Under the pieces are notes generated by a model. The model had not been told where the DNA came from. It ran no database searches and was given only the letters and a program-made list of their open reading frames with translations. A stretch of DNA of 64,000 nt from Adiantum capillus-veneris (taxonomy: Eukaryota > Streptophyta > Polypodiopsida > Polypodiales > Pteridaceae). Below are positions 10,572 to 20,800 of this stretch, piece after piece (position 1 is the first letter of the stretch; every line of letters starts with the position of its first letter). Made by a program: the position numbers and the translations under genes. Where the stretch lies: contig CM043942.1 in NCBI GenBank assembly GCA_014529385.2, positions 106,692,141-106,756,140 on the forward strand. The letters are read 5' to 3'.

Positions 10572-11745
10572 TGTACGGTGCAGTGGAAGTGAATGTTGAA
10601 CTTTGCTCAAGATGAGTGCTCCAAACTGTGCTCAAGGGTTCGAAAGGGAGAGCCTTCCGTTCCTTTAGTGAGAGAGTGCAATGGACACAGACAAAGTGGT
10701 GCACACTGTGAATGAAGGTGCATGAGACTGAGAGATAGAGAGAGAAGAATACGACACCAAATGTTGTCAAAACCCTCCTCCGAAGGCCCCACTCTCTACC
10801 ACTATTGATTGCTAAAATCTCTACAATGCTTGGACTTGCCGACGATGAGGACGACAACGAGATGGGCTGAAATCTGAAAATGCGAAGGGCTGAAATCTGC
10901 AAATCTTTATCTGCTGAATTCTGACTCTGTGTCAATGACGACGGCGATGACGACGATGCAACGATGACGCGTTGAAAAACGCAGATGCTGAAATCTGCGT
11001 TTTCCGGGCTGAAACTGCAAACTACGCTCGATCTGACCGTGCGGCGAGGATCTTCTCTGGGAAGGTGAGATCTGCGAGGTTCGGGACTTGTACTGCAGGA
11101 TCTACCTGCTGAATTCTGAAAACGCTAGTGCTATCTGTGGTCTTGTTGCGATGGAACTGCAAATAGCCGAGGTTGATCTGCAATCCAAAAACGCTAGGGC
11201 TGAAATTGGGCTCTGATGCAAAAACGCTAGATGTGCTGTCCTGCTATTGCCGGTTGTTCTGCAAATGCAAAAACGCCAAGCTTTTGTGGATGCTAAAACG
11301 CTAGGCTTACAGATGGCTGAAAACGCTAGGTTTGTTGCGGGAGGGGAATCTTGCTGAGAAGTTGCATGTTGAACGTTGTGTTCCTGCTACCTCTTCTACC
11401 AGAAAGTGCTAGCGCTAGGTTTCTTATGTACTTGCTTGGTAAAATTGCCCTACCAAGTTCCCAACAAAAGTCACTCAAAAATAATAAGTGAAAAATGTCA
11501 AAAATAGGGAAAATAGGTCTATGCACTGTAAAAATGCTCCTGATGGGTTCTAATGGAAATCTGATGATCATGCTGTGTGCAACCAGAGGATATGCATCTA
11601 ATCTAAGTGTCTCGGCATGCACGGTCTGCGAACAGACTCACAAAAGTGCCAGATCACTTCCTAATCTAACTGAACTGAAATGAACTAAACCCATATCATG
11701 AAGTAGCTTGTCCACGTACACATAGGGTTAGATGTGTCACATGAC
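10572..11745. other. 1.17-kb block present only in the second duplicate copy
   Basis: The block lies between A' and B' and is bracketed by ACATCA on both sides. This fits either an insertion with a 6-bp target duplication or a microhomology-driven deletion from copy 1. It has no long terminal or inverted repeats that can be seen, although TGTGTCACATGACACA at its right end is a near-palindrome. It carries the short-repeat cluster described separately. Confidence 0.55.
10860..11331. repeat. cluster of degenerate short repeats (AAAACGCTAG and GCTGAAATCTG units)
   Basis: AAAACGCTAG or one-base variants occur near 11118, 11187, 11221, 11269, 11294 and 11319. GCTGAAATCTG variants occur near 10866, 10889, 10987, 11008 and 11199. 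AAAACGCAGAT (10976-10986) pairs perfectly with ATCTGCGTTTT (10993-11003) around a 6-nt loop. The spacing is irregular, so this is not a simple tandem array or a CRISPR. Confidence 0.65.
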
Positions 11746-11977
11746 ACATCAACACAAAGTTCAGCGTACTGAGTTTCTGGCATGACTCCGAAGATCAAGG
11801 GCAGACCCAACCATAATGAAGCATAGCACTAAAAGAAGCATTAGATCAAAAAAATTAGATAAGACATACGCACCAGAAAAGATAGAAAGGATTAGCACAA
11901 TGTCAAGTGGTTGTAACTCAAATGAAAACTTCACGATGTGAAGTATGCATGTCCCCAAGACGGTTGTGAACCCATCG

Positions 11978-11980
<3 letters not shown>

Positions 11981-12053
<73 letters not shown>
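11981..12053. repeat. (CT)n microsatellite, 73 bp
   Basis: A pure CT run starting immediately after GGGT and followed by GTGCGCGCGCG. It sits just to the right of duplicate segment B'. Confidence 0.95.
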
Positions 12054-12056
<3 letters not shown>

Positions 12057-12879
12057 CGCGCGCGTCTGTTTCGAACCCTAGGGTTTCTCCATCTTTCCCC
12101 TTGTCTCCCCCTGGGCAAGGGCAACCCTGTAGGGGGCGTTAACACACAGCCTCGCCCCGGGACCTAGCCAAAGGCATGTACTCTTGTCCGACATGCCTTG
12201 TTCTTGCCCGTACTCTATTATTTTTTCGAGCTAGTGCAGCTACTCTGTGTGTAAATCTTGATTCCAAAATAGCTGATCAATTCCTTTCATATGTAGATCT
12301 CCAAGGACCAACCACAAAGAATTGAAATGGCAAGATCTCAGAAAGCGGGACATCTGCTAAAGATGTGAAGCCTGCTAAATAGTCGAATTTTCGAAATCCT
12401 CAACAAACTGCGAGGACCCCATCTCTTGCTCTCCGTGAACGATGCCTATTGTGAGGGGAAACTGCGACTGGATCTTTACAGGATCTAAAGTCTGTTGGAT
12501 TGTCTTATCTTGGGGCAGCTCAGTTTGCTCTTGAACTGCCATCGACTGTCGATCCTCCTCTATCTCTTTGTCCACTTGCCTTGGTGTTTCCTGTCAATCT
12601 TGGTATGGTAACCTCTACTCTGGAGATCTATCTGGAGGCTGCTCTGCCTCTGCCAACCTCTGTCTCGCTACCCTTTTGTAGACTAGAATAGGATGTGTAT
12701 GTACCTGTCAACCTGTCTATTTTCGTCTCTACCGTTGTCTGCTCAACACTGTGTTGTTGTTGAGCACTCTACTGCTACTAACTTTGCACACGGTCACGTG
12801 GCTGTGCAGAGTTCTATGGGGCTTGTTGTGGCTGAGAGGGATGTCTCGGATCTCCTCCTCCGAGCAGTTTGTCTCTCTT
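12054..12879. other. non-coding or decayed, possibly part of the LINE-like relic to the right
   Basis: No domain was recognised. The minus-strand LINE ORF1-like relic at 12880-13413 would continue into this region downstream of its zinc knuckle, where such proteins are poorly conserved. Nothing in the sequence confirms this. Confidence 0.4.
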
Positions 12880-13413
12880 GTCGCTCTCTAGGCCAATCCC
12901 TCACCAGGTGCCCCATCTCATGGCAATCAAGGCTCTCGTTCAGTTTGCCCGTGACCACAATCTTCTACGAGTACAACACTCCTTTCCACTCAAAAGTGAT
13001 GGTATCTGGAAAGACTGTGGAAGGAGTAGTAGCCACCTTCATAGATAGAACAGATATCTGAAGCTACACTGAACGAATAAATGGTATGCCAAAGACAAAA
13101 CCCATTTGCCTCAACATATCTTGCAACCAAAACTGTGCAGGCAGCTCTTGGAAAGATATTTTTACTGGATACTTCGGAACCTCACATCTAACTTCAAAGC
13201 AGCAAGTGTGAAATCCTCATACCACGGGTGCAAAAACACCAATCTGTCTCCGAAGCCGAGAGGAGTGCGGTTGACGACTCGAGAGGCAAGTTTCTTTGAA
13301 GAGAAAATAGGAATAAAAGTATCTTTGCCTATCAAGATGATGTCCTCCACTTTGCCCTCATCCGAACTAGTTAGAGTGCATGAGAACCACTCTCAGATGT
13401 TGACTCGAGGGTA
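12880..13413 (-). pseudogene. LINE ORF1 / gag-like relic (DUF4283-like domain plus zinc knuckle)
   Basis: On the minus strand one frame (13350-13162) has GDRLVFLHPWYEDF, the FLHPW core typical of plant DUF4283 domains. After a frameshift a second frame (about 13180-13065) has VKISFQELPAQFWLQDML, matching the next part of that domain. Further on, ITFEWKGVLY leads into a zinc knuckle at about 12940-12890 with spacing CX2CX4HX4C. There the first and last cysteines are replaced by S and W (SLDCHEMGHLVRDW). DUF4283 plus zf-CCHC is the known layout of the ORF1 or gag-like proteins of plant LINEs. At least two stops and one frameshift show it is dead. The host element's reverse transcriptase is not seen next to it. 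Confidence 0.6.
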
Positions 13414-13599
13414 GGAGCAACCTACTAAGCGGTCAACAGCCCCTATTTGAGAGGATATTAATCCGGTCACCAATTTTACACTGAAGTTCTTCAGGAATTA
13501 CCATTGAAGGTGCCATAACATTCGAGAGGGAGCTGGTGTAGATATACATGAGGCCAAAACCTTAACCTTCCCTACTTCGCTTCTCAGACCACTATGAAA

Positions 13600-13900
13600 G
13601 GTGGGACAGGTCCGGGCTAATCGGAGGGAGCAGAGAGGTGGTGGACAGGGCGCGGCAAGGCCGGGGGCGGAAGGGCAGGGGAGAGGCAGGTAGGGTAGGG
13701 GAGTGGCTAGGCAAGGCACGGGAGTGACGGCCAGGTCAGGGGAGAGGCGGGGTGAGGTGAGCTGGGTGTTCATGACAAGGGAAGGGCTTGACGGGGCAAG
13801 CCAAACGCGGACAGAAGAGGGTAGGGAAGGGCTGGAAAGGCTTGGGAGGCAGAGCGAAGGCAACGCGCGGGTGGGTTAGGGCAACACAATGGCACAGGCG
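13600..13900. repeat. G-rich purine minisatellite-like tract
   Basis: Irregular repeats of GGGGCAGGGGAGAGGCAGG and TAGGGTAGGG type fill the plus strand, giving many runs of three or more G. The proline-rich minus-strand frame through it (13863-13498) is a by-product of this composition. G-quadruplex formation is plausible. Confidence 0.65.
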
Positions 13901-14016
13901 ATGGTGTAACAAGATGCGCGAGGTGGAACACGGTTGTGAGGGCAGAGGAGGCGGCGCTAGAGGGTTAGGGTTAGGATTTTGATGTAGGCACTAGGGTTTT
14001 GACGCGAGAAAATTGG

Positions 14017-14018
<2 letters not shown>

Positions 14019-14072
<54 letters not shown>
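14019..14072. repeat. (CT)n microsatellite, 54 bp
   Basis: A pure TC run. The flanks (TTTTGACGCGAGAAAATTGG before, CGTGAAGAAATT after) differ from those of the run at 11981. Confidence 0.95.
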
Positions 14073-14076
<4 letters not shown>

Positions 14077-14908
14077 AAGAAATTGTACTAAATCACGGAG
14101 GATCTCCTTAAATAAGGACCAAACATAACAAATAAAGTGTCGACCACTATGTAGGGTCTTGATCATTACATGTGTCCTTTACAAATGGATGGTTATGACT
14201 GTCCAGATGGTTGTGACCTTTCTAGGAGACATGTCCCTTGTAGAGGCAACCCCTCAAACAGCTATAACTCTTCATGGTAACCCTTGACAAGAAATTGAGA
14301 AAATAGTATCCTAAATATAATTGATTGGCGTAGGGTGTTGACAGTACACCACAGTACCTTGAATCAGCCCTTCTGAGTAAATTGCTTGAGATCTTCAAGG
14401 CTTTCGTTGAAATCAATTTCCACTACATAATCTCACAGTTTGAAGTGATTCCTTTACATTAGTAGCGTGCGTTTAAACAAATGTCCCCCATGCTACATGA
14501 ACTCTATACTCAACTCTATTCTTGATCTCCTATGCAAACCTTGGAGGTATCACAAATAAGTTCCTTAATTTATCAGAAAGGCTCCTCAAAGTTGTCCTCA
14601 TAAAATCATGCACGCAATTTGACTACATGTATAGGTTTCTCAACAAAGAATGGTGTATATACAACAAAAAAATTTCTCTTTGTCAATCAAAATGGTGAAA
14701 ATATACCCTTAAAGGCAATGTCAAGAATGTAAGAAATAGAAAAGAGTGTTATAAAATAGACACGCATGAGCACTGACCTGCAAATATTGGACAATTAGCA
14801 TTTGAGGTTGGGTTGAGGATGGTTGTCTGACTCCTCATTGCAGTAGATGAAATCCTAACCTGTAACTGCTTCCGCATGTAAGATTGTACTTATCAACAAC
14901 AACCTTGA
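14073..14908. other. non-coding, nothing recognised
   Basis: AT-rich sequence with short open frames only. No domain, repeat or RNA gene was seen. It could be intron or 3' flank if the minus-strand candidate exons to the right are real. Confidence 0.45.
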
Positions 14909-15061
14909 TTAACTGTCAGTGCCAATATCTGCTAAGGGCACAATTCCACGAGCACCATGCATATTAGAAAACAGTCTAGCTAGCAGATCAGCCAAAACTT
15001 TGACTGGATCATTTGCATTGAGCATAAAAACCATTCCCCACACACACACAAGCTTCCACAT
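14909..15061 (-). CDS. possible exon of an unrecognised gene (50-residue open frame)
   Basis: The minus-strand frame from ATG at 15061 to TAA at 14909 reads MWKLVCVWGMVFMLNANDP and ends with ARGIVPLADIGTDS. Its composition looks protein-like rather than repeat-derived, except for the first residues, which come from a short GT run. The frame is open a little further upstream (to a TAG near 15085). I recognise no family. It might be the last exon of a gene whose earlier exon is at 15792-15971, about 730 bp upstream on the same strand. No convincing splice sites were fixed. It could equally be a chance frame. Confidence 0.25.
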   Translation of the reverse strand: MWKLVCVWGMVFMLNANDPVKVLADLLARLFSNMHGARGIVPLADIGTDS

Positions 15062-15791
15062 TGCCTTTGTGGTGTTCTCCTAACCTGTTCGGCATTAACA
15101 GCTCCCCATATCCAATGAAAAACAGGAGCATAGCCATACGTAAGATAAGCAGAACATGGCATTTATTAGCACGTTGCAACAAGTAAATGCACAACTAGCT
15201 TCACAGCACAATAATTCCAATAAGGCGGGCACACTTCTCCACCAGACATTGATAAATACATGCCTTTTGTTCCTTAGCCAGAACTACAGACGCCCTTACG
15301 CTGTGCGACTTTAAAGCCAAACTAATGCCAACTCACTTGAACCATGATGTACAGGCCAGATCACTGTGAGGCTATTGGCCAAGAAACAGCACTATATGAT
15401 AATAACTTTCAAATTTTGATGATGCATGACCACTTAACGGATTGTGCAATGATAACCCTTTACTCTTTAATCAGGTGAATATACTTTGCCCTAGAGTGGC
15501 ATGCCACATTGACATAGCTCCAAGTCCTCATATTGCTGTGCCATGCTACACCATCCTTGCATACGACATGAGCTAGGATAAGTTTTCCATTATCTCAACA
15601 TGCCACTTTCAGTAAAACCAAATCATTGCTCCCTAGCTTGCCTAGCACTTAATAGACAATCCTGCACTCAAAGCATTCGAACAGACTTTCTTTGATTACA
15701 TAGCTCATAAAACACATCTCTCTCTTCCTTGAGTACAGACCATTGACATCAATACAGCTTAAAAACCCAAATCTTTATGCAGAAAATGGCC

Positions 15792-15971
15792 TCAAATGTT
15801 TTTGTTAGACATAATCCCTTGGCAGCATCTAACACAGTTGAAAATCCATTCCGTTGGGGCAGTACAAAGAGCAACGTCATCTTCTTGTGCAAACTCTGCA
15901 AAAAAAGGGCTCCAAGGGACAGCATTCGCAGGAAAGAGCTTCTCAAACATAGTGCAAGCCTTGAACGACAT
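15792..15971 (-). CDS. possible small gene or exon (59-residue open frame)
   Basis: On the minus strand ATG at 15971 opens a frame to TGA at 15792 that begins MSFKACTMFEKLFPANAVPW and continues with FFAEFAQEDD and EWIFNC. The balanced composition, with aromatic and acidic clusters, is unlike the repeats around it. A longer plus-strand frame (15777-16280, 167 residues) and a longer minus-strand frame (16084-15749) overlap it and have no recognisable domain either. Which of these is coding, if any, cannot be decided here. Upstream sequence to 16300 contains no mobile-element signature. The family is unknown. Confidence 0.25.
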   Translation of the reverse strand: MSFKACTMFEKLFPANAVPWSPFFAEFAQEDDVALCTAPTEWIFNCVRCCQGIMSNKNI

Positions 15972-16394
15972 AAGCCCTTCTTTCCGAATTCCCCGATCCT
16001 GCAGCAGCTGTTGCTTTCTTCAGTTTCCAACCAATCAGAGTTTACCGCCAATGCCGTGTATTTGTTACGGATGGAAGCCCTCACTAAGGCTCTCGTTCTG
16101 TCCAGGCCTCAGCAAAATGTACAACACAGGCCCGTTTTCGCTAGCACGCTGACAAGACGAGCGGGAGAATTTGAATTTCGGACCCTTAACGTAATGAAGG
16201 TGCAGAGAAGAAGAGAGAGCTTAAGCCTAACGTCGTGGAAACAACACCCAGGCGGACCAACCTTCCCTTGTAATAACTAGAGTGCTTCGTTAGCTGCATT
16301 TGTGACAGGCGCAGTATTGTCCTTTGGCTTTCATACAAATAATACTTGTGGCTCAACTCAGTTATGTCCTCTCAAGAGATTTCACTTTAAATAA

Positions 16395-16436
<42 letters not shown>

Positions 16437-16769
16437 CAAAACGTGGCCAAAGGCATTCACATTCGGTGAAAATAGCACGACATTTCCTCCTCACAACCAT
16501 GTTGGGCATATCACACAAGCTGGACACAAAGACTGCGTTGTCTCGAACGTGACATACTCGCGTCACATAAATCGTGCCAACACTAGCAACTCTTGCCATG
16601 ACTAGCTATCCACAATGTAGTCTTGAATAGTGCTCGTCTAACACTACCTCGCATCCACTATCTCGTGACTAACTCATAAAGATCAAGCTCTGCATCAAAC
16701 CTGGCACATGGTGTAGCATGTATGATGCACTGCTTGACAATGATAGTCTAGCATCTCCTACATCGACTA
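15972..16769. other. non-coding, with an AT microsatellite
   Basis: Possible 5' flank of the minus-strand candidate frame. The (AT)n run at 16399-16432 is the only clear repeat. No promoter element could be assigned. Confidence 0.4.
16399..16432. repeat. (AT)n microsatellite
   Basis: A pure AT run of 34 bp following ATAAATAAAT. Confidence 0.95.
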
Positions 16770-17208
16770 CGTCATGCGCTGCATTGTCTCATCGGCCAAA
16801 AACAATGCCCGCGTACATGCCCTGTGTGATCAGAGTGCCAACACATAATGTCTCTGTGTTTGCGAGATTGTCCTATGACTGTAGGCATCTCTCTAGACTC
16901 ATCTATGTCAAAAGAATTGCACAATCTCTGCCATAAATCTCTAGCTATGCATGCACCCAAACCGATGCAATAGACACACTCACCAAGGCGCAACATGATC
17001 GTCAAACATGCAAGCTCATCCAAGTCCTCCCACTCATCGTCAGTCATACACTTTGGCCTAGCATCCATGCCCTACAATGTGGTGGCAATACATGGTCCAA
17101 CTGAGTCAATGCATCATGTATACGTGCTTTCCAATCCTCGAAGTCTGAGCCATCAAACCTCTTATGGAAAAGCGTAAACTCTGACAATGATGAACTTGCC
17201 AAATCCAT
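16770..17208 (-). pseudogene. copia-type gag relic (different family from the three full copies)
   Basis: From ATG at 17208 the minus strand reads MDLASSSLSEFTLFHKRFDG, then DFEDWKARIHDAL, the N-terminal pattern of plant copia gag. After a frame break it continues with MTDDEWEDLDELACLTIMLRL and DLWQRLCNSFD (17050-16900), the core of the UBN2-like gag domain. It then jumps, apparently by deletion, to a zinc knuckle CWHSDHTGHVRGHC whose second cysteine is S. The protein would coat element RNA. To the right, on the minus strand, GGAGGGAGAT then TGTTGATG near 17478-17458 looks like a polypurine tract next to an LTR start, so an LTR may lie at about 17210-17466. That part is uncertain. The copia insertion at 17525 lies just beyond. 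Confidence 0.6.
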
Positions 17209-17524
17209 GGTGATAACCTATGAACGAGATCAAGCACAAATCGATCTACTAACAATCGCCAAAGCTTGGTTAACTGATACACCAAACACTGTCCAAATAA
17301 AGCATATATTTTGGCATGAATTGTCCAAGAGAATTGTCAACAAATATGGTTATCAGTATAATGAGACAAGTGAGAAAAGACACTCAAATGATGCCAAAAC
17401 CACTCTATTCCAAAAGCCTATGTAACCAAGAGCACTATGCGATAACTGATGAATCTATCATCAACAATCTCCCTCCTTAAGAGATTACTACATACATGTC
17501 AAATGACATAATCCAATGAGAAAA

Positions 17525-17751
17525 TGTTGGAATTAGGGTTGCAGAGAAACGCGCACAGCTTGGAGAAGACGAAGGAAGGTCAAGGCACACAATAGAGAGT
17601 GTGTTACTTAGTGTGCAATGGAAAGATAGATAGCCCTAGAGTGATGGGCGTATATACAATGCACGGGGGAAAAAACCTCCTAAAGAGGGAAAAAATGCCC
17701 CGGAGGTCCTAGTGTGTTCACACACATCACTACCACATGTATATGGTAACA
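17525..17751 (-). repeat. copia 3' LTR, copy 2 (227 bp)
   Basis: TG/CA ends, collinear with the 5' LTR at 22484-22709. Differences include GCGCAC against GCACAC and GAAGGTC against GAAGCTC. Confidence 0.95.
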
Positions 17752-17763
17752 AATCCCCCCTGG
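17752..17763 (-). other. polypurine tract of copia copy 2
   Basis: The minus strand reads CCAGGGGGGATT directly before the LTR start TGTTACC. This is the expected site for plus-strand DNA priming. Confidence 0.8.
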
Positions 17764-17826
17764 AGTGATGCGGTGAACGAGAGCTGGCACATGAGTAAAG
17801 GGAAGTGCCATGCCCTGAGGACAGGA

Positions 17827-20800
17827 TCAGTCCACAAAGGGGAGTAAGCCCAAAGCTTTGCGGAAAGCTTCAAGCTTCTCACGAGACAATGCCTTTGTGA
17901 AAAGATCTGCAAGGTTGTCCTGTGTTGGCACATAAGCCAAGCTGATCTCTCCTGCTGAGAGCCTCTCCCTGACATAGTGGTAATGCACCTCAATGTGCTT
18001 TGTGCGAGCATGAAAAACTGGGTTCCTCGCAACTGCCAATGCGCTCTGACTGTCAGTGTAGATAGTGTTGGCAGTGTCCTGTCCAACACCCAAATCAGTC
18101 ATAAGGCGTCTAAGCCATACACACTCAACCGTAGTTGTGAAGACTGCCCTGTACTCAGCCTCTCAACTCGAAGTGGCCACAGTAGGTTGCTTCTTGCTCA
18201 ACCATGATATACATGAACTGCCAAGCATGAAACAAAAACCACTTGTGGACACTCGTGTGTCAAAACAACCAGCCCAATCTGAGTCCGAAAAAGCATGTAA
18301 GTCTGGCGGCAATGATCCCCCCTTGGGATAAAACAAGCCAAGATGTAAAGTGCCACTAAGGTAGCGAAAAATCCTCTTGACAGCCTGCCAATGCTTAGAC
18401 CCTGGGCTATGCATAAATCTACCGACCTGTGAGACTGCAAACTGAATATCTGGCCTCGTGTTGCATACATAAATGAGGCAGCCAACAGTAGTTAGGTAAA
18501 GAGTGACATCAGCAGGATGCGAGCATCATGTAGACTCAACTTCAAATCTGTTTCCATGGGAGTGGCAATAGGTTTGCAATCCTCAAGTCCAAACTTACAT
18601 AGCAATGTCTCTATGTAACTTTTCTGACACAAGGCAATACCACCATCACATTGCTTATATTGTATACCCAAGTAATGATGCAACAACCCCAAATCTTTCA
18701 CCTTGAAAGTACATTCAAATCAGCCTTAAATTCAGCAATATGTCTCTCATTTGGTCCACTGATCAGCAAATCATCAACATAAAGAACCACAATGAGAAGT
18801 ACATCACCCTCACGCTTTACATACAATGTGCTTCCTGTTGGACTGTTACGAAAGCCTCGTTTGACCAAATGAGTGTCAGCTTTCTCATACCAAGCACGAG
18901 GAGATTGCTTCAACCCATACAAAGCCTTCTTACATCTGCACACCTTGTCCTCTTGTCCTTTTATGACAAAACCGTGAGGCTGCGTTACATAAACTTTCTC
19001 AAATATTTCACCATTCAAGAAAGCAGTAACAATGTCTGATTGATGTACATCCCAACCAAAATGAGCTGCCAATGCACATAGAAAACGCACAGTAGTCATA
19101 CGACAAGTGGGAGCAAAAGTCTCTTCATAATCTATGCCTTTTTGCTATGCATAACCCTTTGCAACAAGTCGACGAGCCTTATGGCGATCGATCTCACCAT
19201 CCGGCTTGTGTTTCAACTTGTAAACCCACTTCGTACCAATGGCCTTTTTGCTAGGAGGCAAATCACATAAAGTCCATGTGTCATTTTCTATAAGTGCATC
19301 ATATTCTGATTGCATGGCAGCCATCCAATTTTTTGAATTCTGTGCTTCATCAAAAGACAGAGGCTCCTCAACATCATGTAAGCTAGATACAGCCTAACAA
19401 TCTGATATAAGATGCATGGTGAGAGCTTGAAGGAGTATGACTAGACAAAGGTGCATCCAATTTACTGTCACGCAAAGTGTGCACCAGCCATTTTGGCATA
19501 CCTCTAGCCTGCTCATTTTCAGCCCTTTCCTCATCAAGTACATCATTTACATTTGCATCAATAATAGGCTAATCTATAACATTTTCAGAAACCCCCATAG
19601 GCTGTACATTTGCCTCATTGGAAATTTGATTCATATTTCCACCACTGAAAAGAGGCAACAAAGTGTCATAAATGTCCTGTGAGCTTACATTACTATCTCT
19701 AGTACATGACAACAAGGGCTGAACAGAATCTTCCACAAACACTACACCCCGTGAAACCAGAATACGCTTTGTTTGTGGATGATATAACCTGTAACCTTTG
19801 CTTTCAGCACTATAACCAACAAAAATACATTTGACAGCCTTATCATCCAATTTTCTGCGCTGTGTTTGTGGCACCAAAGCATATGCCAAACAGCCAAAAA
19901 CACGCATGTGCTCAATAGAAGGCTTTCTATCATGCCATGCTTCATATTGAGTAATAGACTGCAAAGCTTTCGTAGGACACCAGATAAGTACATAAGTGGC
20001 TCAGATGATGGCCTCAAGCCAAAAAGAATGCGGCAAAGATTGACTTTTGAACAAACATCGTGCCATTTCTGTAAGTGACCTGTTTTTTTCTCTCAGCAAC
20101 ACCATTTTGCTGAGGTGTATAAGGCACTGTACATTGGTGTTTTATCCCATGACTAGCCAGAAATGCATTAAATTCATGAGACATATACTCCCCCCCTCGA
20201 TCGGAACGGAGGGTGCCCATAGTACATTTCGAGACATTTTCAGCCATAGCCAGAAATTGTTTGAAGCACATAAAAACTTCGGACTTCGCTTTAAGCGGAA
20301 ATATCCATGTATGCCTGGAGTAATCATCAATGAAAGTCACGAAGTAAAGGTAATTGCCCAAGGACGGAGTTTGCATGGGCCCACAAACATCACTATGCAC
20401 AAGCGGTAACCTGCATGTGGCCCGAACTGAACCATCCTTTGGAAACTTAGAACGCTGCATCTTACCCAAAATATAGCCTTCACAAACATGTTTGACAGGT
20501 GCTTCAAGAGGCGTCAGAGAAGCAACCATATCAGATTTCTGCAAACGCAGCAAACTGGCAAAATTCAGATGACCAAAACGTGCATGCCAAAGTTTTGCAT
20601 CTGAAATAGCCCTTGAATCTGCAACAGCATTTGCAAAATTTTGTCCACACTTATCATACAAAGTGAGCTTATACAGCCCACGGCACAAAAGGCCAGATGC
20701 AACAATTTCATCACCAAAAGTGAAATCATGAACTGTACATCTGTCATCCACAAATTTGACTACAAGTCCAAGTCTAGCAAGTGTGGATACATATAAGAGA

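Larger units (their letters stand above)
9884..11955. repeat. tandem duplication with insertion/deletion between copies
   Basis: Copy 1 is segment A (9884-10093, starting ATTCACCCTTA) followed directly by segment B (10094-10314). Copy 2 starts at 10362 (ATTCACACTTA) with A' (to 10571), then about 1.17 kb found only here, then B' (11752-11955). Both A ends read ACATCA, and the extra block is followed by another ACATCA (11746-11751) at the B' junction. Copies differ at scattered bases, so the duplication is not recent. Confidence 0.8.

Noticed and set aside
10513-10935. 140-residue minus-strand frame
   Set aside because: It crosses the border between duplicate segment A' and the extra block, and it begins in low-complexity sequence; no domain recognised.
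13498-13863. Proline/serine/leucine-rich minus-strand frame
   Set aside because: A by-product of the G-rich tract.
13960-13980. GGGTTAGGGTTAGG, a telomere-like repeat
   Set aside because: Only two units, within a G-rich tract; common by chance and not a telomere array.
15777-16280. 167-residue plus-strand frame
   Set aside because: No domain and unremarkable composition. It overlaps antisense frames that look at least as protein-like, so it is not listed as a gene.
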